Source of the DNA: Methylotenera oryzisoli_B
GTDB taxonomy: Bacteria > Pseudomonadota > Gammaproteobacteria > Burkholderiales > Methylophilaceae
Reading direction: 5' to 3'
Assembly (NCBI GenBank): GCA_965613685.1
Contig: OZ277031.1
Location: forward strand, 744,001 to 808,000
DNA length: 64,000 nt
Part shown: positions 8,643 to 15,305 of the stretch, one piece after another
Position numbering within the stretch: the first letter of the stretch is position 1
Layout of the letters: the number at the start of each line of letters is the position of its first letter
The notes under the pieces: generated by a model
Told to the model about the DNA's origin: nothing
Seen by the model: the letters and a program-made list of their open reading frames with translations, nothing else
The model's database searches: none
Translations under genes and position numbers: made by a program

Positions 8643-9347
8643 TTACCCGTAAAGCATTTCGCGCTTTTTGGCGTAACCGGCTTGCTTGTTGACCTGAAAG
8701 CCTGCGGCCATTAGCTGGCGTCGCACTGCACTGGCGCTGGTGAAGGTGGCAAAGCTGGTGTGGATGTTAGACAGCAAGGCCATTTGCTGAAACAAGCTGC
8801 CTTGCCATATGTCTGGATTTTTAGCTGGTGAAAAGCCATCTAGAAACCAAGCGTCGACTGCGATCTTGGGCTGCTGTTGGCTAAGGCTTTGATAGGCAGT
8901 GGCGGCATCGCCTATTAGTAAACTGAGCCGCACGCGCTGGTTAAATAAACTGACGTCACCCTGCTCTATGGCCTTGGGGTAGTGGGCGATCAGCGCCTCG
9001 CTAAATGGCTTCAGGGTCGGCCATTGTTGCCAAGCTTTAGACATATCAAGTGGACTCAAAGGGTGTTTCTCAGCGCTGATAAAATGCAAATTGGCCTTAA
9101 TGGGTGCGGTATCCAGCCAGAATTTTGCCGCTAATAAAAAATTAAGCCCTGTGCCAAAGCCGGTTTCAGCGATAGTAAAGCTTGCATTTGGGTAGTCTAG
9201 CCAGCGTTCGGCCAAGCGATTGGCCTGCAAGAAAACGTAATCGGTTTCCTGCAGGCCGTTGTCGCTGTTGTAGTAGACGTCTTGGTATTGCTCGGAGAAG
9301 GCCAGGCCGTTTTGCCAGGAAACCGCTGCGTGCACTACAGGCGGCAT
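8643..9347 (-). CDS. mnmD: tRNA (5-methylaminomethyl-2-thiouridine)(34) methyltransferase MnmD
   Basis: SAM-dependent methyltransferase that converts nm5(s2)U34 to mnm5(s2)U34, the last step of wobble-uridine modification. The signatures GETDYVFLQANRL-like (here LQETDYVFLQANRL), FTIAETGFGTGLNFLLA (SAM site), FLDGFSPAKNPDIW and the terminal KREMLYG match the N-terminal domain of E. coli MnmC and end exactly where that domain ends. A GTG at 9362 would add five residues and overlap ycaO. I prefer ATG 9347, two bases after the ycaO stop, because GGAAGCG lies at good spacing upstream. The partner oxidoreductase follows immediately. Confidence 0.92.
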   Translation of the reverse strand: MPPVVHAAVSWQNGLAFSEQYQDVYYNSDNGLQETDYVFLQANRLAERWLDYPNASFTIAETGFGTGLNFLLAAKFWLDTAPIKANLHFISAEKHPLSPLDMSKAWQQWPTLKPFSEALIAHYPKAIEQGDVSLFNQRVRLSLLIGDAATAYQSLSQQQPKIAVDAWFLDGFSPAKNPDIWQGSLFQQMALLSNIHTSFATFTSASAVRRQLMAAGFQVNKQAGYAKKREMLYG

Positions 9348-9349
9348 GC

Positions 9350-11083
9350 TTAACGCTTCCACACCTTGCCGTAGGCGGCCAGTAATTGTTGGTGCATGCG
9401 ACTGCCTTGCATGTTTTCACCTAGGTTAATCAGGCCAAAATACTGTTCCGTTTGATTCAGCAGTTTTTCTGCTTGGCTCAGCGTCTCTGCGCCATACATC
9501 AGCCTTAAGTTGGCTTTAAATAATGCCGGATCAGGGTGCGCCAATTCAACGCTAATCTGCACCAAGTCAGATAGGCAGCGGTAGACTTTGGCACGTTCAG
9601 TCGGTAGCTCGTTAAATTGCGCAATCCAGGCGCAGCCATCCAAGACGTCATCGGTGCTTTGGCAGGCTACGGCGGCCAAGGTTTTGAGTTCGCCTACGCG
9701 CAGGTCTACCCAAGTGCTGTTTGGGTCAGCACACAAACCTATGAGGGTGGTGACGGGCAATTCGTCCGCCAAATCCAAATCCAATAAAGTCGATAGCAAC
9801 GCAGCCGATTCGGCATGGCTTAAGGATTGCAACTTAATGGCATAGGGACGTATTAAATTGCCTACGCTGTTGTTTTCCCATTGCAGCTCTTCAACCGGAT
9901 AAATTTCACTCATGCCAGGCACAATGATGCGGCATGCGTAAACGCCTAGGTGGGTGAAGTCGGCTATGTAAATGTCATGGCCGCTGCCATGTATGGTGTC
10001 AACGCACCAGTGGTAATCTTCTTCGGTGGTGGTGCCGAAGTTCCAATCGAAGAATTCGAAGTCTGGCGTGCTGCGCAAAAATTCCCAGCTAATAACGCCG
10101 CTGGAGTCGACAAAATGGATTTCTAGATTTTGCGAGTCGGCAATTTCTTCCATGTCAAAGCCAGGTGAAACAAAGCCTTTTAGATTGTTGATGGCGCGAC
10201 CCTGCAACAACTCGGTTAAAGCACGCTCCAATGCCACTTCAAAGCGAGGATGGGCACCAAAGCTAGCGAAACAGCCTTGGTCTTCTGGGTGCAGCAAGGT
10301 GACATTCATCACTGGGTATTGACCGCCCAATGAGGCGTCTTTGACCAATATGCCGTAACCGGCATCGCGCAAGCCCTTGATGCCAGCAGCAATCCGCGGG
10401 TAGCGGTTGATGACGTCTTGCGGCACATCAGGCAAGCACAGGCCTTCGCGTATGATGCGGAATTTGATGTCGCGCTCAAAAATTTCCGCTAATGCTTGCG
10501 TGCGCGCTTCCATCAAGGTGTTGCCGGCACTCATGCCGTTGCTGACGTATAAATTGCCTATTAAATTAACTGGAAATAAAACGCTTAGACCATCCTTTAG
10601 ACGTTGGTATGGGATAGCGCATATGCCACGCTCAGCATTGCCGGAGTTTAGATCGATTAACTGCGATGCAAGGGCGCCGCCCTCCGGGTTGTAGAATTTT
10701 TGTAAATCAGCGGTCAGCAGGGCTTTCGGCCAATTTTCGCCGTTAAGCTTGAGCCATTGCTCATTGGGGTAGTGGACAAAATCTTGGTTGGCGATGGCCG
10801 TGCCTAAGTAAAAATGCGTCCAAAAATAATTGGTGCTTAAGCGTTCAAAATACTCGCCCAAGGCGCTGGCTCTAGCGGCCAATTGCGTGGCGCCTTTGCC
10901 GTTAGTAAATAGCCGTGTGCAGTCTTTGTCTATGACGTGCACTGACCATATTCCCTCTATTTCATTGAGCCAAGATTTTTCTTCTACGTGTATGCCCAAT
11001 GCGACTAATTTGCTTTGCAGGGTGCGTATGGATGATTCCAATGACGCATCTTTACTAGGGATGAAGGTTTCGCTCGCGCTCAT
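9350..11083 (-). CDS. ycaO: YcaO-type ATP-dependent enzyme, E. coli YcaO-like (RimO accessory factor)
   Basis: YcaO domains use ATP to activate amide backbones. E. coli YcaO instead assists RimO in beta-methylthiolation of ribosomal protein S12. This 577-aa protein matches E. coli YcaO in length and layout. The ATP/Mg sites are intact: SALGEYFER (about residues 73-81), NTLMEARTQALAEIFER (188-204) and RALTELLQGRA. The C-terminal 150 residues are helical. The start MSASETFIPS at 11083 is preferred; an extension to 11116 lacks a ribosome binding site. No precursor peptide, dehydrogenase or protease of a RiPP pathway is nearby, so the RimO-accessory role is favoured. rimO itself is not in the window. 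Confidence 0.88.
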   Translation of the reverse strand: MSASETFIPSKDASLESSIRTLQSKLVALGIHVEEKSWLNEIEGIWSVHVIDKDCTRLFTNGKGATQLAARASALGEYFERLSTNYFWTHFYLGTAIANQDFVHYPNEQWLKLNGENWPKALLTADLQKFYNPEGGALASQLIDLNSGNAERGICAIPYQRLKDGLSVLFPVNLIGNLYVSNGMSAGNTLMEARTQALAEIFERDIKFRIIREGLCLPDVPQDVINRYPRIAAGIKGLRDAGYGILVKDASLGGQYPVMNVTLLHPEDQGCFASFGAHPRFEVALERALTELLQGRAINNLKGFVSPGFDMEEIADSQNLEIHFVDSSGVISWEFLRSTPDFEFFDWNFGTTTEEDYHWCVDTIHGSGHDIYIADFTHLGVYACRIIVPGMSEIYPVEELQWENNSVGNLIRPYAIKLQSLSHAESAALLSTLLDLDLADELPVTTLIGLCADPNSTWVDLRVGELKTLAAVACQSTDDVLDGCAWIAQFNELPTERAKVYRCLSDLVQISVELAHPDPALFKANLRLMYGAETLSQAEKLLNQTEQYFGLINLGENMQGSRMHQQLLAAYGKVWKR

Positions 11084-11179
11084 GATAAAGGCTCTTATAA
11101 AAAGGCCTGACAGCATAGCATGCGCAGCCGAATAAGGGGTTGTCAGGCGCAGCGCTTGAGCTAAAAATACCGCTAAATG

Positions 11180-11767
11180 TTAATCTGCTTTGGACAAGGC
11201 GCGGCGGTAAGTCTCCAGTTTTTCCTGGTAGTGGTCTGCTGCACCGTAATCTAAAAAACGGGCATAGCGCTGATGCGTCCCCAGTAATTTTCGTGCATGT
11301 TTGATAGGGCAGAAATACTGCTCGGTGCGGGCAATGATTTCGCTAACATAGGAGATCATGCCGCTGCCGTATGCGCAGTAAGTACAATGAAACTTCTCTA
11401 TAAAATTGAGGTAACTTAAATGTTGCCTATCAAAGACGATGTAGTCCGCCCGCCGTACTTTTTTGATGCCGTATATAGGAAAACAAGTGAGTTGGTAAAA
11501 GCTGACAAATAAATCGGTTAGCAGCAAAGGTAGGATCATGGAGTAAATAATAGGGCCGGTGATTAAGTTCTGCGGGCGATCGGCAATCAGCCAATGAAAA
11601 AAATTTCTTTTTAGCCGCTTGTGCGCTTGCTTAATGGAATGCTCAAACTCTATGCGTTTGCCTTTTATTTGAAAAAATACGCCAGAGGGTTGTTCACTTA
11701 AGGTCACGCGCAAGTCGTCCTCTAAGGCCGTTATTTGTTCCAGTAAGCGTTCAATGCGGTCGTTCAT
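11180..11767 (-). CDS. Conserved protein of unknown function with a membrane segment and a CxxC motif
   Basis: I do not recognise a characterised family. The 195-aa protein has an N-terminal predicted helical part (MNDRIERLLEQITALEDDL), a basic stretch, one long hydrophobic region around residues 88-120 (IIYSMILPLLLTDLFVSFYQ), and then a Cys-rich block: FHCTYCAYGSGM and ARTEQYFCPIKHAR. The CxxC plus a later Cys-Pro and His suggest metal or redox binding, but no heme motif CxxCH is present. AAAGGAAA lies about 6 nt before the ATG, so translation is likely. It is divergent from the PQQ protein, with a palindromic promoter region between them. Function is unknown. Confidence 0.75.
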   Translation of the reverse strand: MNDRIERLLEQITALEDDLRVTLSEQPSGVFFQIKGKRIEFEHSIKQAHKRLKRNFFHWLIADRPQNLITGPIIYSMILPLLLTDLFVSFYQLTCFPIYGIKKVRRADYIVFDRQHLSYLNFIEKFHCTYCAYGSGMISYVSEIIARTEQYFCPIKHARKLLGTHQRYARFLDYGAADHYQEKLETYRRALSKAD

Positions 11768-11829
11768 TACGGTTTCCTTTAGCAGTACGTTGCCCTATGG
11801 GCTTATGCCATGAACTGGCTAATTATCGC

Positions 11830-11857
11830 TTGTTAGAGATATACAAATCTGTATACT
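11830..11857 (+). promoter_or_regulatory. Promoter with a palindromic operator candidate upstream of the PQQ gene
   Basis: A -35-like TTGTTA (11830-11835) and a -10-like TATACT (11852-11857) are spaced by 16 bp. Between and overlapping them is a perfect inverted repeat, TATACA-AATC-TGTATA (11840-11855). Such placement would let a dimeric repressor block RNA polymerase. The palindrome also lies upstream of the divergent membrane-protein gene. Promoter assignment is by eye; the regulator is unknown. Confidence 0.5.
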
Positions 11858-11894
11858 TTGATGCCTATCATTCTTACTTTATAAAGTCGGTCAT

Positions 11895-13694
11895 ATGAAT
11901 ATAGCTTACATTTTTAAAGGTAACAGAAAATGGGGCATCATGCTCATTAGTATGGCCTTGCTTGCTTGCGCCAAGCTGACATCACTTAATCATGCGCTTA
12001 GCCCAGCTCAAGATTGGCCTAGTTTTGGCGGTGATTACAGCAACCAACGCTTGTCTGCGTTAACGCAAATCAACCCACAAAATGTTAATCGCCTTAAATT
12101 AGCCTGGCAAGTTAAAAGCGGCGTCCTGGCTAGTTTTCAAGCTACGCCTATAGTCAAGGCTGGGGTGATGTACGTTGCCTTGCCTTATAACCATGTGTTG
12201 GCGCTTGATGCCAAAACCGGTAAGCAATTGTGGCGCTATGAACACGTCCGCAGGGCAAGCTGGAAAATGTGCTGTGGCCCAGCAAATAGAGGAGTGGCGC
12301 TAAGTGACGGTAAAGTTTTTATAGGAACAGTGGATGCGCGCTTGATTGCCTTGGATGCAAAAACCGGGCTGAAAATTTGGGACGTGGACGTGGCGGACGA
12401 CACGGCCTTAACAGAAAATACTGAGTCGTTGAGCAAGGCTGATGCTAAAAGTGGTAAAAATGCATACGGGGCAACTGGCGTAGGCATAGCCATGGCGCCG
12501 GTGGTGTTTAATGGCAAGGTTATCGTTGGAATAACCGGCGTAGGCTACGGCTTGCATTTGGATGCGCCAACGCAATCGGCACCGCTTGGCGCTGTGGTGG
12601 GGGTGGACGGTCGTTATGGCCGACCAGGGTTTTTAGCAGCGTATGACGTAAATAGTGGCAAGCGAATTTGGCAATTTGACACCATCCCAAGCCAAGGTTG
12701 GGAAGGCGAGTTTGTCGAAACCACCTCTGATGGCATTTCATTAAACCGAGACGTGGTAGCAGAAAGAGCCAATTTAACTAACAATAAAGAGGCGTGGCGT
12801 TATGGTGGCGGCTCAGCATGGAGCACGCCAGCAATAGACCTTAAAACGCATACGCTGTTCTTCGGTACGGGCAACCCTTCACCGCAAATGAATGACATTT
12901 CGCGTCCTGGCGATAATTTGTACACCGTTTCATTGGTGGCTCTGGACACGGAAACGGGTAAATTAAAATGGCATTACCAACAAGTGCCGCATGACGTATG
13001 GGGTTACGATTTAGCCAGCCCGCCAGTCTTGTTTAATTATATAAGCAAAGGACAGAGCATACCTGCCGTGGGCCAAGCAAGTAAAACCGGCTGGTACTTC
13101 GTTAATGATAGGGCTACGGGCAAGCTGCTGATGAAGTCGGATGCGTTTGTGCCGCAAAAGAATTTATTTGCTAAAGCCAGCAAAGAGGGCACCGTGCTCT
13201 ATCCTGGTATTTTAGGCGGCTCTAATTGGAGCCCAAGCGCCCTTGACGAACGCAATCAGATTGCTTTTGTAGCGGGCATACATGCGCCAATCAAATACAC
13301 TTTGGTTGATGAGCCTGCAATAAATGGGACCCCAGCAATACGCTATGCATCCTCTGAGCCTACCAAAGATGCTAGGTGGGGGGTTTTGTCGGCGATTAAT
13401 TTATCTAGCGGTAAAATGCTGTGGCAAGTCAAAACGGCGCAACCATTAATGGGTGGCTTGCTGGCCACGCAATCCGGATTGCTATTTATGGGTGAGGGTG
13501 ATGGCCATTTTAATGCCTACGATAGCCATACTGGTGCAGTGTTATGGCAGAGTAAGCTCGATGCTGGGGTGAATGCGCCTGCCATCACCTACCAAATTGA
13601 TGGGGTGCAATACGTAGCTGTAGTGGCCGGTGGTAATGCTATTTTTGGCTATACCGCCGGAGATAATATTGCGGTGTATGCCTTGAGTAAATAA
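11895..13694 (+). CDS. Exported PQQ-type beta-propeller protein (quinoprotein alcohol dehydrogenase-like)
   Basis: A 599-aa eight-blade-type propeller protein with an N-terminal signal sequence (hydrophobic GIMLISMALLACA; a lipobox-like LLAC is possible). Repeated blade motifs of the form LDAKTGKQLWRYE, YDVNSGKRIWQFD, LDTETGKLKWHYQ and YDSHTGAVLWQS are evident. The vicinal cysteine pair in KMCCGPANRGVAL matches the disulfide ring of PQQ methanol/ethanol dehydrogenases, and FFGTGNPSP and RPGDNLY are also family segments. There is no CxxCH, so no fused cytochrome. The GAE metal-ligand segment of MxaF/XoxF is not evident; GVGYG stands in its place. Substrate and PQQ loading are therefore uncertain. 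ATG 11940 is an alternative start. Confidence 0.8.
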   Translation: MNIAYIFKGNRKWGIMLISMALLACAKLTSLNHALSPAQDWPSFGGDYSNQRLSALTQINPQNVNRLKLAWQVKSGVLASFQATPIVKAGVMYVALPYNHVLALDAKTGKQLWRYEHVRRASWKMCCGPANRGVALSDGKVFIGTVDARLIALDAKTGLKIWDVDVADDTALTENTESLSKADAKSGKNAYGATGVGIAMAPVVFNGKVIVGITGVGYGLHLDAPTQSAPLGAVVGVDGRYGRPGFLAAYDVNSGKRIWQFDTIPSQGWEGEFVETTSDGISLNRDVVAERANLTNNKEAWRYGGGSAWSTPAIDLKTHTLFFGTGNPSPQMNDISRPGDNLYTVSLVALDTETGKLKWHYQQVPHDVWGYDLASPPVLFNYISKGQSIPAVGQASKTGWYFVNDRATGKLLMKSDAFVPQKNLFAKASKEGTVLYPGILGGSNWSPSALDERNQIAFVAGIHAPIKYTLVDEPAINGTPAIRYASSEPTKDARWGVLSAINLSSGKMLWQVKTAQPLMGGLLATQSGLLFMGEGDGHFNAYDSHTGAVLWQSKLDAGVNAPAITYQIDGVQYVAVVAGGNAIFGYTAGDNIAVYALSK

Positions 13695-13705
13695 TACGCT
13701 TGAGC

Positions 13706-13966
13706 TTAGTTTGGGTTTTGACTGATTTTTAAATAAAGCACAATGCAAGCCAGCATTAGGGTGAGGCTATTGGCCGCTATGATGGGCCAGCTATGAATCA
13801 GGATGCCATAAATCAACCAGGTCAATACGCCTAGACTAAATAGGCTGTACATAGGCAAAGACACGCCAGATAAATCCCGGGTTTTCCATGAATGGTGCGC
13901 TTGGGGCACAAAGGCAAAGGTTGTTAAAAAAGCGGCTAGGTAGCCGGTTGCGTCAGTAATACTCAT
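13706..13966 (-). CDS. SemiSWEET-family sugar transporter
   Basis: An 86-aa, three-helix membrane protein. The first helix contains TTFAFVPQAHHSWKTRD, with the PQ motif typical of SemiSWEETs, followed by GVSLPMYSLFSLGVLTWLIYG and a third helix ANSLTLMLACIVLYL. SemiSWEETs dimerise to form a sugar uniporter in the inner membrane. It is convergent with the PQQ gene (11 bp apart) and lies downstream of cspA, from which it is separated by a terminator, so it probably has its own promoter. Substrate is not predictable from the sequence. Confidence 0.9.
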   Translation of the reverse strand: MSITDATGYLAAFLTTFAFVPQAHHSWKTRDLSGVSLPMYSLFSLGVLTWLIYGILIHSWPIIAANSLTLMLACIVLYLKISQNPN

Positions 13967-14007
13967 GAATAGTGGCTGCCCAATGACCTGTTGTATAAAT
14001 TTCAGGC

Positions 14008-14039
14008 AAAAAAATGACCCAATTAAGGGCCATTTTTTT
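14008..14039 (-). terminator. Rho-independent terminator of cspA
   Basis: On the minus strand an interrupted stem pairs AAAAAAATGGCCC with GGGTCATTTTTTT around a short TTAATT loop and ends in a T run. It begins 14 bp after the cspA stop. Because the arms carry A runs on one side and T runs on the other, it may also work on the plus strand for anything reading in from the left. Confidence 0.85.
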
Positions 14040-14052
14040 GGATTCTTGGTTA

Positions 14053-14256
14053 CTAAACTTTCTGAATGTTAGAAGCTTGTTTACCTTTTGGTCCGTCTGT
14101 TACATCAAAGCTTACGCGATCATTTTCTTTTAAGCTTTTGTAACCGCTATCAACGATTGCTGAGAAATGCGCGAATAAATCGTCGCCGCCTGCATCAGGA
14201 GTAATGAAACCAAAACCTTTTGAATCATTAAACCATTTAACTAAACCTGTAGCCAT
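14053..14256 (-). CDS. cspA: Cold-shock protein (CspA family)
   Basis: A 67-aa single-domain OB-fold RNA chaperone. Both RNA-binding motifs are present: KGFGFI (RNP1) and LFAHFS (RNP2), followed by the usual C-terminal GPKGKQASNI. It is a single-gene unit with its own promoter (14365-14393), an untranslated leader of about 100 nt and a terminator. GGAAT lies 5 nt before the ATG. Which of several Csp paralogues it represents, and whether it is cold-induced, cannot be told from the sequence. Confidence 0.96.
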   Translation of the reverse strand: MATGLVKWFNDSKGFGFITPDAGGDDLFAHFSAIVDSGYKSLKENDRVSFDVTDGPKGKQASNIQKV

Positions 14257-14364
14257 ATCTTATTCCATACTTTAAAAAAGGGAGGCACCCTAAATGAATG
14301 GGTTTTTAACAAATAATTAGTCTTGAGAACGTAACCAAATTAAACAACCAAACGCCTAAATTGC

Positions 14365-14393
14365 TTTTTACGGGGAATCGGTAATCCTGTCAA
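14365..14393 (-). promoter_or_regulatory. Sigma70 promoter of cspA, with a roughly 100-nt leader
   Basis: On the minus strand a perfect -35 TTGACA (14393-14388) is followed after exactly 17 bp by TAAAAA (14370-14365). Transcription should start near 14358, giving a leader of about 100 nt before the cspA ATG, as is usual for cold-shock genes. The leader contains ACCC/GGGT and AGGG/CCCT complementarities next to a T6 run near 14275-14282. I see no open reading frame in 14257-14473. Confidence 0.65.
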
Positions 14394-14473
14394 GCATTAT
14401 TTTACAAAGACTCACTTTGATGCAGTCTATGTTAGATTTGGCCCTTTATAAATCATTTAGTTAAGTTGATTTA

Positions 14474-14502
14474 TTGCCAAACAGACAGGGCGAGACTATA
14501 AT
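14474..14502 (+). promoter_or_regulatory. Strong sigma70 promoter of infA
   Basis: TTGCCA (14474-14479), a 17-bp spacer and a perfect TATAAT (14497-14502), followed by a GC-rich discriminator GCGCGCG. This is a near-consensus promoter typical of translation genes. Transcription from about 14509 would give a leader of about 108 nt before the infA start. Confidence 0.8.
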
Positions 14503-14516
14503 GCGCGCGATACATA

Positions 14517-14609
14517 GTGTTGATAAACTTTAATGTCAACACCGCAAGCCTGCTAGTTAAAGTGCTTATAACAAAGCGTTCAAAAACAAGCTTGCACTTA
14601 AATATGGAG
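14517..14609 (+). promoter_or_regulatory. Candidate structured RNA leader of infA
   Basis: The leader has a perfect 7-bp hairpin GTGTTGA (14517-14523)/TCAACAC (14536-14542). Two competing helices follow: GCAAGC (14544-14549) with GCTTGC (14590-14595), and AAGTGC (14560-14565) with GCACTT (14594-14599). The two 3' arms share bases 14594-14595, so the helices compete, and both end 7-10 nt before the GGAG ribosome binding site (14606-14609). That layout suits translation control. It is a by-eye prediction. Confidence 0.45.
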
Positions 14610-14617
14610 ACAGGGTA

Positions 14618-14878
14618 TTGGCTAAAGAAGAATTGATTGAAATGAACGGGGTGGTGATGGAGATCTTACCGGATTCACGTTACCGCGTGACCTTGGATAA
14701 TGGTCATAAGTTGATCGCCTACACTGGCGGCAAGATGAAGAAAAATCACATTCGTATTTTGGCTGGGGATAAAGTCACTTTGGAATTGTCCCCGTACGAC
14801 ATTAACAATGGGCGCATCACCTTTAGACACATCGAGTCTGGTGGTGCCACCTACACACCAAGAAAGCGTACCTATTAG
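14618..14878 (+). CDS. infA: Translation initiation factor IF-1
   Basis: An 86-aa S1-like OB-fold protein that occupies the ribosomal A site during initiation. It starts AKEELIEMNGVVMEILP and has the IF-1 core GHKLIAYTGGKMKKNHIRIL and GDKVTLELSPYD. It carries a C-terminal extension ending TPRKRTY, beyond the 72 residues of E. coli IF-1, as in the extra IF-1 paralogues of betaproteobacteria. The start codon is TTG, supported by GGAG with 8-nt spacing; no in-frame ATG would keep the conserved N-terminus. It is expressed alone from a strong promoter and is convergent with the S4 gene. Confidence 0.95.
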   Translation: MAKEELIEMNGVVMEILPDSRYRVTLDNGHKLIAYTGGKMKKNHIRILAGDKVTLELSPYDINNGRITFRHIESGGATYTPRKRTY

Positions 14879-14893
14879 GCTTTACTGCCGGTT

Positions 14894-14916
14894 GGCTAAG
14901 CAATTTAGCCCTTAAT
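14894..14916 (+). terminator. Possible weak terminator after infA
   Basis: A GGCTAA-GCAAT-TTAGCC hairpin (14894-14910) follows the infA stop by 15 bp. The downstream tract CTTAATCTT is only moderately T-rich, so efficiency is doubtful. Confidence 0.35.
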
Positions 14917-14947
14917 CTTATCGATGGAATGACATCGGCCGGCCGTT

Positions 14948-15163
14948 TTAATTAACTTTAATGTTGTAAGTGCCCACTGAAACTAACTGACCGGAGCGAA
15001 TTTTGGCGGTTTTTCTGTGCTCAACTAAACCGTCTACCTTAACCAATCCTTCTGCTACCATAGTCTTGCCGCGGCCACCGCTATCAGCCAGGCCTACCAG
15101 TTTTAATAGATTGCATAACTCTATGTAGTCTGAGCTTAAGTCAAATTGCATGTTTTCTGGCAT
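14948..15163 (-). CDS. S4-domain RNA-binding protein (YbcJ-like)
   Basis: A 71-aa protein made of a single S4 RNA-binding fold: IELCNLLKLVGLADSGGRGKTMV, then GLVKVDGLVEHRKTAKIRSGQLV. This matches the small YbcJ/YaaA type, a stand-alone S4 domain thought to bind structured RNA, with no defined target. It is convergent with infA and divergent from rnr, so it sits among RNA-handling genes but is transcribed alone. Confidence 0.88.
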   Translation of the reverse strand: MPENMQFDLSSDYIELCNLLKLVGLADSGGRGKTMVAEGLVKVDGLVEHRKTAKIRSGQLVSVGTYNIKVN

Positions 15164-15305
15164 AAGTGTCTCGGTGCTTGAGGTAGAATGGGCATTAAGC
15201 AGGTGTGGTGGTGTTAATAAATAGCCACATTAAAACAGCCTATTTAGCGGTCAATAAAACCACATGGGTTGATAACGGCGTCGGATTCTATATTAAAGGT
15301 AAGCT

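Noticed and set aside
8627..8645. mnmD and mnmC as one frameshifted fused gene
   Set aside because: The first half ends at the exact domain boundary and the second has its own ATG and AGGGG ribosome binding site, so two genes fit better than a sequencing error.
9350..11083. YcaO as part of a RiPP (TOMM) biosynthetic cluster
   Set aside because: No precursor peptide, dehydrogenase, protease or exporter is adjacent; length and sequence match the E. coli RimO-accessory YcaO, and neighbours are tRNA modification genes.
11895..13694. Methanol dehydrogenase MxaF/XoxF
   Set aside because: The general fold and Cys pair fit, but the GAE segment is missing and no xoxJ/xoxG or mxa partners are present.
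14936..14947. GGCCGGCC palindrome after the S4 gene as a terminator
   Set aside because: An 8-bp palindrome has no loop, and only a short T stretch follows; it is too weak to call.
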